The notes: generated by a model not told the origin, from the sequence alone. 43,829 nt of DNA from Eubacterium sp. (GCA_017420535.1 JAFOIV010000005.1:1-43829), one strand, 5' to 3'; counted from the stretch's first letter, positions 1 to 9,082 are shown. Numbers and translations are program-made.

Positions 1-20
1 CCCCGGGACTATGGTCCATT
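1..20. repeat. Partial copy of the palindromic intergenic element at the window edge
   Basis: The first 20 bases match the right half of the palindrome family (CCCCGGGACTATGGTCCATT). The left half lies outside the window or is missing. A second copy starts only a few bases further on, so two copies sit in tandem after the TelA gene. Confidence 0.6.
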
Positions 21-27
21 CACATTG

Positions 28-72
28 GTTAACAAAAAAACGAGCCACAGCCCCCGGGACTATGGTCCATTA
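28..72 (-). terminator. Palindromic element acting as terminator of the TelA gene
   Basis: Read on the minus strand, the TAA stop of the TelA gene (70-72) runs directly into TGGACCATAG, the core TCCCGGGGG, then CTGTGGCTCG and seven T residues, ending in GTTAAC. The stem has one A-C mismatch and G-U pairs, and a T-tract follows, as in an intrinsic terminator. It belongs to the palindrome family seen at the other gene ends. Confidence 0.7.
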
Positions 73-1098
73 TTTTGAGGCAAGGTATAAGCGGTCTTTC
101 ATTTCTGTGTCGATTCTTGTGAGTTCCTGCTCGGCTTCGTAGCGCTTTAATTTGCCTTCCTGCTGGATCTTTGTTATGTCATCGAGACTTTCGATAAGTA
201 TCCTGTTTGCTTCTCCTAAAGCTTTAGGATTAATTCTGTTATCGTCCATTGCTCTCTGGGTTTCTGCAGTAAGCATCTTAAGGTTCTGGGCGTTCTTTAT
301 CAAAAGCTGGTTTGACATATCAGTCAGTTTTTTATCTGCTGCCATGGCAGCTCTGGTGTGCTCAGCTCCGAAAGCAATAACTATCTGATTCTTCCAAAGA
401 GGTATAACTGTATAAAGTGTTGACTGAAGCTTATCCGCCATAGCCGCTGCATTTGCCTGGAGCATCCTTATCTGTGGCGCCTGCTGAAGTGCTATAGTCC
501 TTGTGATCTCAAGCTCCATTATTTTTCTATCCAGTCTATCGATTACCTCTGGAAGAATATCCTTACAGTCTTCAATATCCTCTCCTGCCTTTAACTTCTC
601 CATCTTATTCTTTGCCGCTGCAATCTTTAGATCCACCTGCTTAAAATATTCCTGATTCATGTTATAAATCTGATCTAACATGGCAGTATCTTTCATTAAA
701 CGTAACTGATGGGCCTCCAGCGATCTCTCAATCTTTTCAACATTTTGAGATATCACGTCATATTTATTTTTTAGATTAAGTTCTTTTGACTTCTTCTTCC
801 AAGGGAAAATGCTTCTCTCCTCTTTTTCATCTTCACTTGTATCCGTCTGAGACAGATATTCCACCGTCTTATCAATGGTGTCGCTGATCTCGTCAACATT
901 ATTTTCTCCAACGCTCTTGATCATCATTTCCGAAAGTTCAGCCATTTTTTTCTGAATATCTGCACCATATACTGTAATACTATTTGAATTTTTTATATCC
1001 AAAAGCAGAAGGTTTTCTGAAAGCTTCTCCCTGTCTTCATCACCCAAATATAGTTCTGGATTATCCGTTAACCTGCTTAATAAAGATAAATCATCCAT
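70..1098 (-). CDS. telA: TelA/KlaA-family toxic anion resistance protein
   Basis: This 342-residue protein has the TelA-family features: an N-terminal stretch ending in ITVYGADIQKKMAE, a long helical middle (LEAHQLRLMKDTAMLDQIY at about 128-146), the conserved APQIRMLQ segment and TVIPLWKNQIVIAFG at about 230-244, then a charged helical tail. Length fits the family. TelA proteins are cytoplasmic helical proteins linked to tellurite and cell-envelope stress resistance; their biochemistry is not settled. A good ribosome site (TTGGAGGAA) precedes the ATG. It is the last gene of a co-oriented block with an AAA+ ATPase and two unknown proteins, 35 bp after the preceding gene. The stop codon abuts a palindromic terminator. 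Confidence 0.9.
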   Translation of the reverse strand: MDDLSLLSRLTDNPELYLGDEDREKLSENLLLLDIKNSNSITVYGADIQKKMAELSEMMIKSVGENNVDEISDTIDKTVEYLSQTDTSEDEKEERSIFPWKKKSKELNLKNKYDVISQNVEKIERSLEAHQLRLMKDTAMLDQIYNMNQEYFKQVDLKIAAAKNKMEKLKAGEDIEDCKDILPEVIDRLDRKIMELEITRTIALQQAPQIRMLQANAAAMADKLQSTLYTVIPLWKNQIVIAFGAEHTRAAMAADKKLTDMSNQLLIKNAQNLKMLTAETQRAMDDNRINPKALGEANRILIESLDDITKIQQEGKLKRYEAEQELTRIDTEMKDRLYLASK

Positions 1099-1133
1099 TT
1101 AAAATTCCTCCAATCGGCCCAAAACAAGGCTTT

Positions 1134-2048
1134 CTAAACTGTCTCCTGTCCCATATAGGACGGTATTACTATCTTATCTCTGATACCTATTTTATCCAAA
1201 AATGCATCTGTGTCCTCATAGATATCATCACCTTTTATTTTCATTTCAATAGGCGAACCAATGTAAATATCATCATCTTGAATGTCCATGACCATTCTTG
1301 TAATAGTTTCATTTACTACTTTACCATAACTAAGGCCCCACGCTTCTTTAAACGGCATAGATTCCTTGATCCTGCATATTACTCTTCTAACAAATTCCTT
1401 GCCACACATTGGATAATAGCAAAGTCTCGGAAACAGCATCTGACCTGGGCTTTTTAATCCTACCTCACATCTGAAAACCTCTGACTCCATACAACTCAGA
1501 TCGAAAAGTCTGAAATCTACCATATAATTATTCATTTCCAGAAGATTTATAAGGTTAAGGGCAATGATCCCTCGATTTCTTATCTGGCTTTCTGAAGTAG
1601 TTTTTTCAAATGTAACCTTCATCCAGATACGCTTTACTTTCTTTTCCTCTGTTTTCTCAAGTCTATACATGTTTTTAGGCGCGCCGGCCACATATGCAGG
1701 AACATTTGGACGCTGTCCAACAAAGGATGTGACCGTCTTTCTCACCTTTACATTCTTCTTATTAACATGTTCTAACTGCTTTGCCAGACTTAGAAACTGA
1801 TCATAATTCTGGTTATATCCTCCAATGCAGTATCTGATAGCCTCCTCTAAAGGTGCTCCCGCAAATGCTTCAGTCGCAGTCCTGCTCTTTTGCTCATAAA
1901 AAACTTCTGAATTAATATCAGGATCATTTTGAAGGAAAGTCTGCACCTCGCCTATAGATTTAAAACACATCTTATATTCAACGAGAGTATTTCTTCTACT
2001 TATCTCCAGAAATCTGCATTCTTCAGGGCTTACCCCTTTATGTTCCAT
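1134..2048 (-). CDS. Conserved protein of unknown function in the TelA operon
   Basis: The 304-residue product is soluble, with no signal peptide or membrane segment, and I do not recognise its family with confidence. A basic middle part (around NKKNVKVRKTVTSFVGQRP) is followed by a mixed alpha/beta region with several cysteines (CMESEVFRCEVG, CYYPMCGKEF). Its start has an AAGGGG ribosome site 7 bases upstream, and it begins 3 bp after the stop of the AAA+ ATPase gene, so the two are almost certainly co-translated. The constant neighbourhood suggests that it works with the ATPase and TelA, possibly as an adaptor or substrate-binding partner; this is inference only. Confidence 0.75.
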   Translation of the reverse strand: MEHKGVSPEECRFLEISRRNTLVEYKMCFKSIGEVQTFLQNDPDINSEVFYEQKSRTATEAFAGAPLEEAIRYCIGGYNQNYDQFLSLAKQLEHVNKKNVKVRKTVTSFVGQRPNVPAYVAGAPKNMYRLEKTEEKKVKRIWMKVTFEKTTSESQIRNRGIIALNLINLLEMNNYMVDFRLFDLSCMESEVFRCEVGLKSPGQMLFPRLCYYPMCGKEFVRRVICRIKESMPFKEAWGLSYGKVVNETITRMVMDIQDDDIYIGSPIEMKIKGDDIYEDTDAFLDKIGIRDKIVIPSYMGQETV

Positions 2049-2051
2049 ATA

Positions 2052-4166
2052 TTAACCCCTTCTTAAATTGATAATCTGAGAAAATTCTTTATAAATAGCC
2101 TCTGCATTCTGATAATCTTTTATATACTGTCCGATAAAATCCTGAATAAAAGCAAGATATGTAATATCCTTTGTCTGGATAAATTCATAATCTAAGATCT
2201 TACTCATGTTAAAACTCTGATTATCCAGATACTTCTTTATTCTTGTAGCATCTCTTGTTGTAATGATACCTGGCGCATCTCCAAAATTCTTTCTGCCCCA
2301 TTCATCAGTAGCCATTCTGAAAAGCACAACAAATGAATACCATTCTGGGTAGTCATTAAGTATCCTTCTCTCAACATTATTATCGTAATTGATAAAGATT
2401 GGTGTAAATCTCTGCTGAACTGATTCTTCAATCTTTTCTCTGGAATTGTAATTGCTGTTAGCTCCATTTCCATCAGTATTACCAGCTCCTATAAGTCTGA
2501 AGTTTGGATGACGGCTTACATTTTCGCCGTTTGGAAAGCTGTAATTTGCGTCCTTTATATTTGATAAAAATGAATTAAGCTTTACAGTTGCTCTGCTGTT
2601 ACCATTATCGAGCTCGTCGCAGAAAGCTATCTTTCCATACTTATAGCATCTGTAGAAATTTGGTCTGCTATAACCTCCGTTTGCAGTCTGGAAACCTAAA
2701 ATGTCATATTCCTCATTGATATAACCGATATCGATAAATTCCATTTCAAGAATTCTTGCTATCTGTGAAACCATGTAAGTCTTTCCACAGCCGGAAGGTC
2801 CGATAAGATAAGGGTTTGCGTTTTCCATCACTGCTATCAGCACGTCATCAAACATCTCATGGAAATGTTCCCCTAAGGCGATCAAATGTGCCTTTCTATC
2901 CATTGCTTCCTTAAGTCTCTCACTGAATTTTCTTGATTCATCTAATAATGGATTTACTTCTGGTATCTCATTATCCTGATCAAATGAATTTACCTGAGGC
3001 TCGTAGATTCTCGCAAAATCCTGACCTGCCCCATGATATGCACTTACGTTTGCGTTTGAAGTTACTGAAATGCCAGCTGTGCCAGTTGTTCCTATGGCAT
3101 TACTTGGCATATTTCCTGAGCCAGGATTCATTCCACTAAATCTAACCTGAGATGCATCCAGTACCATTTCTGTAAGTCCCTCTGGCATCTCAAGCTTTAC
3201 TGTATTTATAGTTCTTTCTGCTGCATGCTTTAAGGCACTAAGTCTTTCTTCTGCCTCCGCAAATGTTTCATCTAAGAGCTTCTGCTTCTCATATAATACC
3301 ACCTGCTTTTGCTCCGCAACGCAATTATCATAAGCCTGCTTTAATTTCTCATCGATGATCTTTAATTCGTACTTGGCTTTTTTAACTTCGTCATCGCATA
3401 CATTTTTTACATCAACCACTGAATTTCTGGAAGTAGCATCAAGAATATTAACTCTATCATCTACTACCTTCATCAATGCTTCAATTTTATCATGTAGTAA
3501 CTCGGCTGCCTTGATTTTTCCAACTACATCGATAAGAGACGTTTCACTTACATCATAAATTCCTGCCATATGATAGATTTTTTCTAATTCTGTATCATAA
3601 ACCGCCTGCTTATCAGCAGAAGCAATCAGTTTTCCTGTCACATCAATAAGATTAGCTGTAAAACAATCCTCGTCAAGGAAATAAATCCTTGCTTCAACAG
3701 CATAAGGCTTTACAAAATACTCAAGGACATCGTCAGTTAAAGAAACATTTTTAGCCCATTTCATGAAATTAAATTTATCATTGAAAAGATCATAAATGGT
3801 ACTATTAAATGTCCTTGTAGGGATGATACCATTTTTATTAAACATCTCTAAGAAAATTACGCTGATGTTTCCAAAATCAGGAGTCAATTCCTCATAAGGA
3901 CACATTTGCGCATAAACTTCCTCAGCATATTCCATTGTACTCTTATAATTCTTTGGTGATACATCCGAAGCCAGTACTAAAACCCTGATGGCTGATGCAT
4001 AAAGGCTGAATGGCTCTATCTTGCAAAAGTCCTTATGATTCTTCAGGAACATGTAACGACTGTAAAAATCTTTTACTTCTGGATTATCGTGATCACGAAG
4101 TATACGCTCCACATCATTAATAATTTCTGTATCTGCATCTTTTTCAGTTCTTGAAAATAATCCCAT
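2052..4166 (-). CDS. AAA+ ATPase of the MoxR/CobS (AAA_5) type with coiled-coil N-terminal half
   Basis: The 704-residue protein has a C-terminal AAA+ module: Walker A GPSGCGKT at 456-463, Walker B IAFCDELD at 513-520, sensor-1 GAGNTDGNG around N563 and an arginine-rich lid (ESVQQRF). The ATPase resembles the CobS/MoxR group, which remodels partner proteins, often with von Willebrand A partners. Residues about 210-320 are a charged coiled coil, and about 340-390 is a low-complexity Gly/Asn/Ser linker. No membrane segment is seen. It lies 2 bp after the 413-aa gene and 3 bp before the 304-aa gene, so it is the motor of a tight operon that ends with TelA. A target cannot be named from sequence. 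Confidence 0.88.
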   Translation of the reverse strand: MGLFSRTEKDADTEIINDVERILRDHDNPEVKDFYSRYMFLKNHKDFCKIEPFSLYASAIRVLVLASDVSPKNYKSTMEYAEEVYAQMCPYEELTPDFGNISVIFLEMFNKNGIIPTRTFNSTIYDLFNDKFNFMKWAKNVSLTDDVLEYFVKPYAVEARIYFLDEDCFTANLIDVTGKLIASADKQAVYDTELEKIYHMAGIYDVSETSLIDVVGKIKAAELLHDKIEALMKVVDDRVNILDATSRNSVVDVKNVCDDEVKKAKYELKIIDEKLKQAYDNCVAEQKQVVLYEKQKLLDETFAEAEERLSALKHAAERTINTVKLEMPEGLTEMVLDASQVRFSGMNPGSGNMPSNAIGTTGTAGISVTSNANVSAYHGAGQDFARIYEPQVNSFDQDNEIPEVNPLLDESRKFSERLKEAMDRKAHLIALGEHFHEMFDDVLIAVMENANPYLIGPSGCGKTYMVSQIARILEMEFIDIGYINEEYDILGFQTANGGYSRPNFYRCYKYGKIAFCDELDNGNSRATVKLNSFLSNIKDANYSFPNGENVSRHPNFRLIGAGNTDGNGANSNYNSREKIEESVQQRFTPIFINYDNNVERRILNDYPEWYSFVVLFRMATDEWGRKNFGDAPGIITTRDATRIKKYLDNQSFNMSKILDYEFIQTKDITYLAFIQDFIGQYIKDYQNAEAIYKEFSQIINLRRG

Positions 4167-4168
4167 AA

Positions 4169-5410
4169 TTACTCACTTTTTCTCCCATTTATCACATATT
4201 TTCCTTCCAGTTCCTGCTTGTATCTGCTTCCTGTTCCTGAAAGGAATGTATTCTGTACCAAACCTCGCTTATTGCTTAAGTTTATGATCCTAAATTCTTC
4301 ATTTTTAAGTGTAAGCCCTGTCTGCTGGCTTTTTATCTCAGACCAGCCTCTTACATCTGCATAAGCCGCATCCCGCCAGAGATATGCACAGGAATAGATT
4401 TTTACATCCACCTGCTCGTTTATATCATTTTCATTATATAAAATGTAATCCATACCGAATGGCAGCGAATAGATTGCGCATGGTACAGCCTCTGGAAAAT
4501 GGGCCTTAAGCCCAGTCACTTCCAGCCATTGCTGAATTAAAAATGAATCATTGCTCGCTTCTTCACTCATTGGAGCGTTGTCTTCATTCAGTGGGTTAGC
4601 ATAAAGATTCACATCATAGAAGATCTGCTTTCCATTTTTCTTTATCTGCTGCATTTCTCTTAAGCTTTCTTTATTAAAGGTGAAAGATCCACTACCCTCA
4701 ATCGCCTCAGAAATTGATCTATAAGAAAATGTCATTTCATTATTGTAGAAGACTAGATTTATGATTATATCTCCATTTGCTGAAAGACAACCATTTACCT
4801 TTATTGAAACCGTACTTTCATTTACCTGAAAAGCTTTAAATACGACTCTATGGTTTGTTTTTCCCACTTTATATAAAATGCTTCCTGCTCCGCGCCAGCC
4901 ACATTTTCTATCGATAACTTCCACGTCAGTGCCCATAGTTTTATAGAGGCCTGACAAAAGATATTCAACAAATGGTTCAAAACGCAGGCTTAAGGATGCA
5001 TCATTTACCAGCACCGGATTCTCTAATTTTTCAGCATTATAATATTTATCTAAAATTGTATCATGTCTTGGAATTTCCCCAGCTTCTAGAATCTGCCTTG
5101 TAGTTCCATCCATTATGATCATTTCTTTATTTTCTGAAGAATTATATGCTTCAAAAATCTTATTAACAAAACTATTAAAACAATGATCATTCTCGGTGTA
5201 ATTCAGCTGTTTATTATCCCCATAATTAAGCAGGACCGCCGTTATACCATACTTTTGTTCCGGTCCTTTCGCTCCCGTCAGATCATAGACATGGACCATC
5301 TTTATATCTTTGATGCCCTCAACGTCTATCTCTTCCTGAGTCATTTTTCTAAAAACACTCTCAATCATTTTTTTTACCATCCAAATAGTCAAATTTGTAT
5401 AATTTGCCAC
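4169..5410 (-). CDS. Conserved protein of unknown function, first gene of the TelA-ATPase operon
   Basis: The product is up to 413 residues, soluble, with no recognised domain. The middle part (about 150-260) is rich in beta strands (GAGSILYKVGKTNHRVVFKA and following). The open frame begins with GTG at 5410. An in-frame ATG at 5380 (residue 11) is also possible and sits better downstream of the candidate -10 box at 5417-5422; neither has a strong ribosome site. It is followed 2 bp later by the AAA+ ATPase gene. It could be a partner or client of the ATPase, but nothing in the sequence shows this directly. Confidence 0.75.
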   Translation of the reverse strand: MANYTNLTIWMVKKMIESVFRKMTQEEIDVEGIKDIKMVHVYDLTGAKGPEQKYGITAVLLNYGDNKQLNYTENDHCFNSFVNKIFEAYNSSENKEMIIMDGTTRQILEAGEIPRHDTILDKYYNAEKLENPVLVNDASLSLRFEPFVEYLLSGLYKTMGTDVEVIDRKCGWRGAGSILYKVGKTNHRVVFKAFQVNESTVSIKVNGCLSANGDIIINLVFYNNEMTFSYRSISEAIEGSGSFTFNKESLREMQQIKKNGKQIFYDVNLYANPLNEDNAPMSEEASNDSFLIQQWLEVTGLKAHFPEAVPCAIYSLPFGMDYILYNENDINEQVDVKIYSCAYLWRDAAYADVRGWSEIKSQQTGLTLKNEEFRIINLSNKRGLVQNTFLSGTGSRYKQELEGKYVINGRKSE

Positions 5411-5416
5411 CCATCA

Positions 5417-5445
5417 ATTATATAAAAACACAAAAAAAACATAAA
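5417..5445 (-). promoter_or_regulatory. Candidate sigma-A promoter of the TelA-ATPase operon
   Basis: On the minus strand a TATAAT box (5417-5422) lies 17 bases after a weak TTTATG -35-like hexamer (5440-5445), with a T-rich spacer. It is just upstream of the first gene of the operon. The -35 box is poor, so this rests mainly on the -10 box and position. Confidence 0.4.
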
Positions 5446-5510
5446 GTCTTTTTTTTATATAAAAAATGCATTTTAAAGCTAATTCATTTATTTTTTAAAC
5501 TAACGAAAAA

Positions 5511-5567
5511 GGTTGACATAAAAGTGGACCACAGTCCCGGGGGCAGTGGTCCATTTTTATGTCAACC
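5511..5567. repeat. Palindromic intergenic element, full copy, overlapping a stop codon
   Basis: A 57-bp near-perfect palindrome with GGTTGACATAAAA arms (GTTGAC in place of GTTAAC), inner arms GTGGACCAC/GTGGTCCAT and core CCCGGG. The A and T tracts on both sides allow it to act as a terminator in either direction. The TGA stop of the upstream membrane-protein gene (5562-5564) is part of the right arm. Both outer arms have changed together, GTTAAC to GTTGAC and GTTAAC to GTCAAC, which keeps the pairing. Confidence 0.8.
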
Positions 5568-6668
5568 TTTTTTAGGTTTTGTTATATACTGCATTGCAAT
5601 CCTGTTTTCTGGGTTTGCGTCCGTTAAATATAAAATCACTAAGAAAATCCATTCCAATGGCTTCATCACAAAATATGTAATGTCGCAGGCTATCTTATTA
5701 TTTCTTATCCAATCTGCCAGCGGAAATCCGTATTTATCATAGAAATTTCTCACCACTCTATGAAATCTCGGAGTCTTTTCCTCTAATACATTTTCAAATG
5801 CATTTGCAATAAGCAGTTGTCTATTGACTACGATCAAATGTCCATGGCGCACGCCTTTTCTTATAGGCTTTACCAGCTTTCTATGTCCTCCGGCTGCAAC
5901 TGTGCATAAATAATGCCCATCATATTCAAGACTCTGAGGTGCTTCTTTTAAGGAAAGTCTCCATTCAGTTGTCTCTGTCCATGCTTTGATTATCGAATCC
6001 GGCTGCTGTCCAAATAAAGTCAGGATCATTATTACTATTCCCAGCAAAGGGAGTACCATTACCATTGCTACAACAGGCCAACGATATGCATCATACAAAA
6101 ATAAATTAAGCTTTTTTATGAATCTGTTTTTTCCAAATTTTTCATTAAAATGGATTTCATTTTCCTGCCATTCTTTAACTTTTTCCCTAATTATCGTGAT
6201 CACTATTAAAAATGTATTTAAAGGCACAAGTGAAAGAACCGCTAAAGTAAGTCCATCTTGAGATGAGCATTGAATGATCCATACAATCTGTACAGCTATG
6301 TTTAAATACATCGATGAAATGCATAAAACTGTCACAAGCGGCGGAAGGTAATTAACATCATTTGCAATTAATATACCTGCGCCTATTATCCCCAGCAAAA
6401 ATATCATAAATACTGTCAGAAGAGCCCCTGTCCATATAGGCTGGTGAGTCTGGTTAGAATAAATCTGCTTATTCCACATTGCATCAAACAAAACATCACC
6501 CATTTCAAGTAATACCTTTGAAAAAAAGACTCCCAAAACAATTGTTGTAAGCCATAAAAAGTTTCTTCGCCTTTTATTCTCAGTATTTTTAAATAAAATT
6601 AAGAAGTTATAAATTGTTAATGCAATTGGGGTACCCAAAAAGAATATTAATAATAAAATCGCAAGCAT
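5562..6668 (-). CDS. Multi-pass membrane protein, DUF6688-like
   Basis: The 368-residue protein has about six hydrophobic segments in its N-terminal 220 residues and a C-terminal soluble part with a striking conserved block (CTVAAGGHRKLVKPIRKGVRHGHLIVVNRQLLIANAFE, in pieces at about 255-295). From memory this fits the DUF6688 group of membrane proteins; function is unknown. The ATG at 6668 has AAGGTG upstream and is preferred over a GTG three codons earlier that would lie inside that ribosome site. It follows the TelA locus in the same orientation but is separated from it by a palindromic terminator. An association with the TelA system is only suggested by position. Confidence 0.7.
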   Translation of the reverse strand: MLAILLLIFFLGTPIALTIYNFLILFKNTENKRRRNFLWLTTIVLGVFFSKVLLEMGDVLFDAMWNKQIYSNQTHQPIWTGALLTVFMIFLLGIIGAGILIANDVNYLPPLVTVLCISSMYLNIAVQIVWIIQCSSQDGLTLAVLSLVPLNTFLIVITIIREKVKEWQENEIHFNEKFGKNRFIKKLNLFLYDAYRWPVVAMVMVLPLLGIVIMILTLFGQQPDSIIKAWTETTEWRLSLKEAPQSLEYDGHYLCTVAAGGHRKLVKPIRKGVRHGHLIVVNRQLLIANAFENVLEEKTPRFHRVVRNFYDKYGFPLADWIRNNKIACDITYFVMKPLEWIFLVILYLTDANPENRIAMQYITKPKKG

Positions 6669-6713
6669 ATCTCTCACCTTTCATTTCAGCTTTTAAGTCA
6701 GTTATTTCAAAAA

Positions 6714-6745
6714 TAAAAAAACTCCAACCCTTTGATGGTTGGAGT
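6714..6745 (-). terminator. Intrinsic terminator after the DUF4428 gene
   Basis: On the minus strand a 9-bp perfect stem (ACTCCAACC/GGTTGGAGT) with a 7-base loop is followed by seven T residues. It lies between the stop of the DUF4428 gene and the start of the membrane-protein gene. It does not belong to the palindrome family. Confidence 0.85.
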
Positions 6746-6808
6746 ATACAATATCTTTTTACTATTTGTCAAATGTTTTTTATCGTTTTGCGATATATTT
6801 ATATAAGA

Positions 6809-7558
6809 TTACATATAAGGCTGTAATGCAACCGCTGCTCTTCTGTTAAGCTCTGTACGATCACCATAAACAGCAACATCCAGACTATTTGCTGCTTCCA
6901 TTGCTTTTTCCTTTGCATCCTCTGCACCAGAAGTTGCAGCCTTAACACCTGCAGCCATAGCCTTAGCTGCATTTATCTGATTCTTCCATGTATTTCCGAT
7001 ATTTCCAAGAGTCTTCTGAATTCCAAAAAGCTTATTGAAATAATCTGAAAGCTTCTTTGGAGTGTTGTAATCATAATAGAAATCGCATAGACCGTCTGTA
7101 TTTCTAAATACAAAATGAATATATTTCTTGCTGGCATCTGCTGAAGTTCCATCTGGAAGCTTATCAATCTTTTCAGGTGAATAACCAACCAGATCTCCCA
7201 GTCTGAAAACACATGCCTGTGGGTAATATTTTCCGAAAATAAAATGCTTATACTCTGCCTTAGCAAGAGCGATAAGTCCTAAATCCTCTAACACATAAAT
7301 GTCCCCACCAAACTGAACTGGGCGCTGCTTTTTGCTTGCCTTAAGCTTTGGAACAAAAAGATCATTAAAGATCTTAGTACCATTTTCAACCTGAGCAATA
7401 TGCGCATTCACCTCATCAAGTGATGCGTGCATGAAGCTGAAATATTTCTTCATTCCCTTCTTCTGACAAGTTTTTCTGCAAATGTAATTACCATCCGCGA
7501 GTTTCTGTGACTGGAGCATATTGATCTCCGCACCACAAATTGCACATGTATGTGCCAT
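6809..7558 (-). CDS. DUF4428 zinc-ribbon protein
   Basis: The 249-residue protein begins with a small zinc-ribbon-like motif (CAICGAEINMLQSQKLADG, then YICRKTCQKK), which is the DUF4428 signature. A soluble domain of about 120 residues follows and the tail is helical and Ala/Lys-rich. DUF4428 proteins of Firmicutes have no established biochemical role. The ribosome site AGAGAGGTG precedes the ATG. The gene is monocistronic: it has its own intrinsic terminator downstream and a palindromic element further upstream. The long leader contains a nested inverted repeat. Confidence 0.8.
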   Translation of the reverse strand: MAHTCAICGAEINMLQSQKLADGNYICRKTCQKKGMKKYFSFMHASLDEVNAHIAQVENGTKIFNDLFVPKLKASKKQRPVQFGGDIYVLEDLGLIALAKAEYKHFIFGKYYPQACVFRLGDLVGYSPEKIDKLPDGTSADASKKYIHFVFRNTDGLCDFYYDYNTPKKLSDYFNKLFGIQKTLGNIGNTWKNQINAAKAMAAGVKAATSGAEDAKEKAMEAANSLDVAVYGDRTELNRRAAVALQPYM

Positions 7559-7597
7559 AAAAACACCTCTCTTTCACATTCCTATAAACCGACCAAA

Positions 7598-7636
7598 GAT
7601 CCGTCCAGATTAGTTTTCAACTAATTCAACCGGATC
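7598..7636 (-). promoter_or_regulatory. Nested inverted repeat in the leader of the DUF4428 gene
   Basis: The minus-strand leader carries an outer stem GATCCG/CGGATC and an inner stem ATTAG/CTAAT around TTGAAAA, separated by five bases on each side that could pair in part through G-U wobble. It lies between a TATAAT-like -10 box (7647-7652) and the gene. No T-tract follows, so it is more likely an operator or an mRNA-stabilising hairpin than a terminator. Confidence 0.4.
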
Positions 7637-7646
7637 AATAATTGAA

Positions 7647-7652
7647 ATTATA
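7647..7652 (-). promoter_or_regulatory. Candidate -10 box of the DUF4428 gene
   Basis: TAGTATAAT on the minus strand, about 90 bases before the start codon. I see no good -35 hexamer at 16-18 bases. Confidence 0.35.
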
Positions 7653-7705
7653 CTAGTATTTTTTTTCGACACATCACCCATTTGTATGATTTTCCCGCTA
7701 TCCTA

Positions 7706-7760
7706 GTTAACATAAAAGTGGACCACAGTCCCGGGGGCAGTGGTCCACTTTTATGTTAAC
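7706..7760. repeat. Palindromic intergenic element, full copy, after rtcB
   Basis: A 55-bp palindrome: GTTAACATAAAAGTGGACCA arm, core CCCGGG, and the matching right arm. The TAG stop of rtcB (7760-7762) shares its last base with the final GTTAAC. Probable bidirectional terminator between rtcB and the DUF4428 gene. Confidence 0.85.
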
Positions 7761-8989
7761 TATTTATCCCAGGGCTTTTTATCCCCGGAAGCTTTGAAAT
7801 TATAAACCGGCTTGATGATATCTATGATATCCACCGAATCTCTTATAACGTCTATTATATCCTCCAAAGATTTATAGGCCATTGGCGCCTCATCAAGGGT
7901 ATCTTCATTCACGGATGTTGTGTAAATCCCCTTCATAGTGTCAATATACGCCTGCATATCAAGCGTTTCCTTTGCCTTTCTTCTGGACATAAGGCGGCCT
8001 GCACCGTGAGGCGCAGAATAGTTCCATTCTGGATTTCCCTTTCCTTTGGCAAGCACGGCCCCGTCTCTCATATTGATTGGGATAAGCACAAGTTCGTCCT
8101 TATGAGCCGCAATAGCCCCCTTTCTAAGTATCATTTCCGATGTATCAATATAGTTGTGGATCGTATGAAATGACTCTCCCCCACTAAGTCCTGTTCTTTC
8201 AAGGATTATCTCTGCCATCAGCTCTCTGCTTCTTCTTGCAAATCTCTGACATATCTCCACATCGTGAAGATAGTCCTCCAAAAATGATCCATATAACCAG
8301 CAGATATCCTCCGGAACACCCAGCTGTTTTTCTTCAAATGACTTTTTTAACTCCTTAAGTGCCTGCTGAATCTCTTTTCTTCTTCCAGCCTCTTTATATT
8401 CGCGGATCAATCTGTCTCTTTCTTTAAAATACTCCTCTTTTCCCATATGAAGATCCACCGCCAGCTGCTGATAGATTTCCGCTACCTGCTTTCCTAAATT
8501 TCTTGAACCCGAGTGGATAACCAGATAAAATGTTCCATCTTCTGATCTGTCTATCTCAATAAAATGATTCCCGCCCCCAAGTGTACCAAGGGATCTCTCT
8601 AATCTTTTTGAATCTCTTAACGATCTGTAGCATCTAAGTTCAGTAAGATCAAATCTTTCTTTTCTTCCTTCCCACACGTTAAGTCCAGATGGTATAAAAT
8701 GACACGCTTCATCTATCTTTACGAAATCAAGTGTCTTATCTATTAACTTAGTGGTAAACATTCCACATCCAATATCAACACCAACAATGTTTGGACAAGC
8801 CTTGTCCACAATGGTCATGGTTGTTCCTACAGTACATCCCTTTCCTGCGTGCACATCCGGCATTATCCTTACCTTGCTGCCTTTTGTAAGGTCATAGTCA
8901 CACATTCTTCTGATCTGTTCTATTGCTTCTTCCTCTATAACTTTCGCGTAGCTTATAGCTGTATTTACTTTACCTTTGATCTCTAACAT
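7760..8989 (-). CDS. rtcB: RtcB-family RNA ligase
   Basis: RtcB joins RNA 2',3'-cyclic phosphate or 3'-phosphate ends to 5'-OH ends using GTP and Mn2+. The 409-residue protein has all the expected motifs: VDIGCGM (71-77, metal-binding Asp72 and Cys75), GGGNHF (138-143), HSGSRNLG (159-166), the HNY motif at 278-280 and SAPHGAGR with the guanylated histidine H338. The ribosome site AAAGAGGAAAG precedes the ATG. No archease gene is nearby. Two WYL-domain regulators lie directly upstream in the same orientation, with a terminator hairpin between, so regulation by them is plausible. RNA repair after tRNA or rRNA cleavage is the likely role; the true substrate is unknown. Confidence 0.93.
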   Translation of the reverse strand: MLEIKGKVNTAISYAKVIEEEAIEQIRRMCDYDLTKGSKVRIMPDVHAGKGCTVGTTMTIVDKACPNIVGVDIGCGMFTTKLIDKTLDFVKIDEACHFIPSGLNVWEGRKERFDLTELRCYRSLRDSKRLERSLGTLGGGNHFIEIDRSEDGTFYLVIHSGSRNLGKQVAEIYQQLAVDLHMGKEEYFKERDRLIREYKEAGRRKEIQQALKELKKSFEEKQLGVPEDICWLYGSFLEDYLHDVEICQRFARRSRELMAEIILERTGLSGGESFHTIHNYIDTSEMILRKGAIAAHKDELVLIPINMRDGAVLAKGKGNPEWNYSAPHGAGRLMSRRKAKETLDMQAYIDTMKGIYTTSVNEDTLDEAPMAYKSLEDIIDVIRDSVDIIDIIKPVYNFKASGDKKPWDK

Positions 8990-9082
8990 AAACTTTCCTC
9001 TTTCTTTTTACTATCCTTACTTCTATATTCTTTTCTTCAACTTACAGCTATATTCTAAAAAATGAAGCCTTCCCTTTCACGG

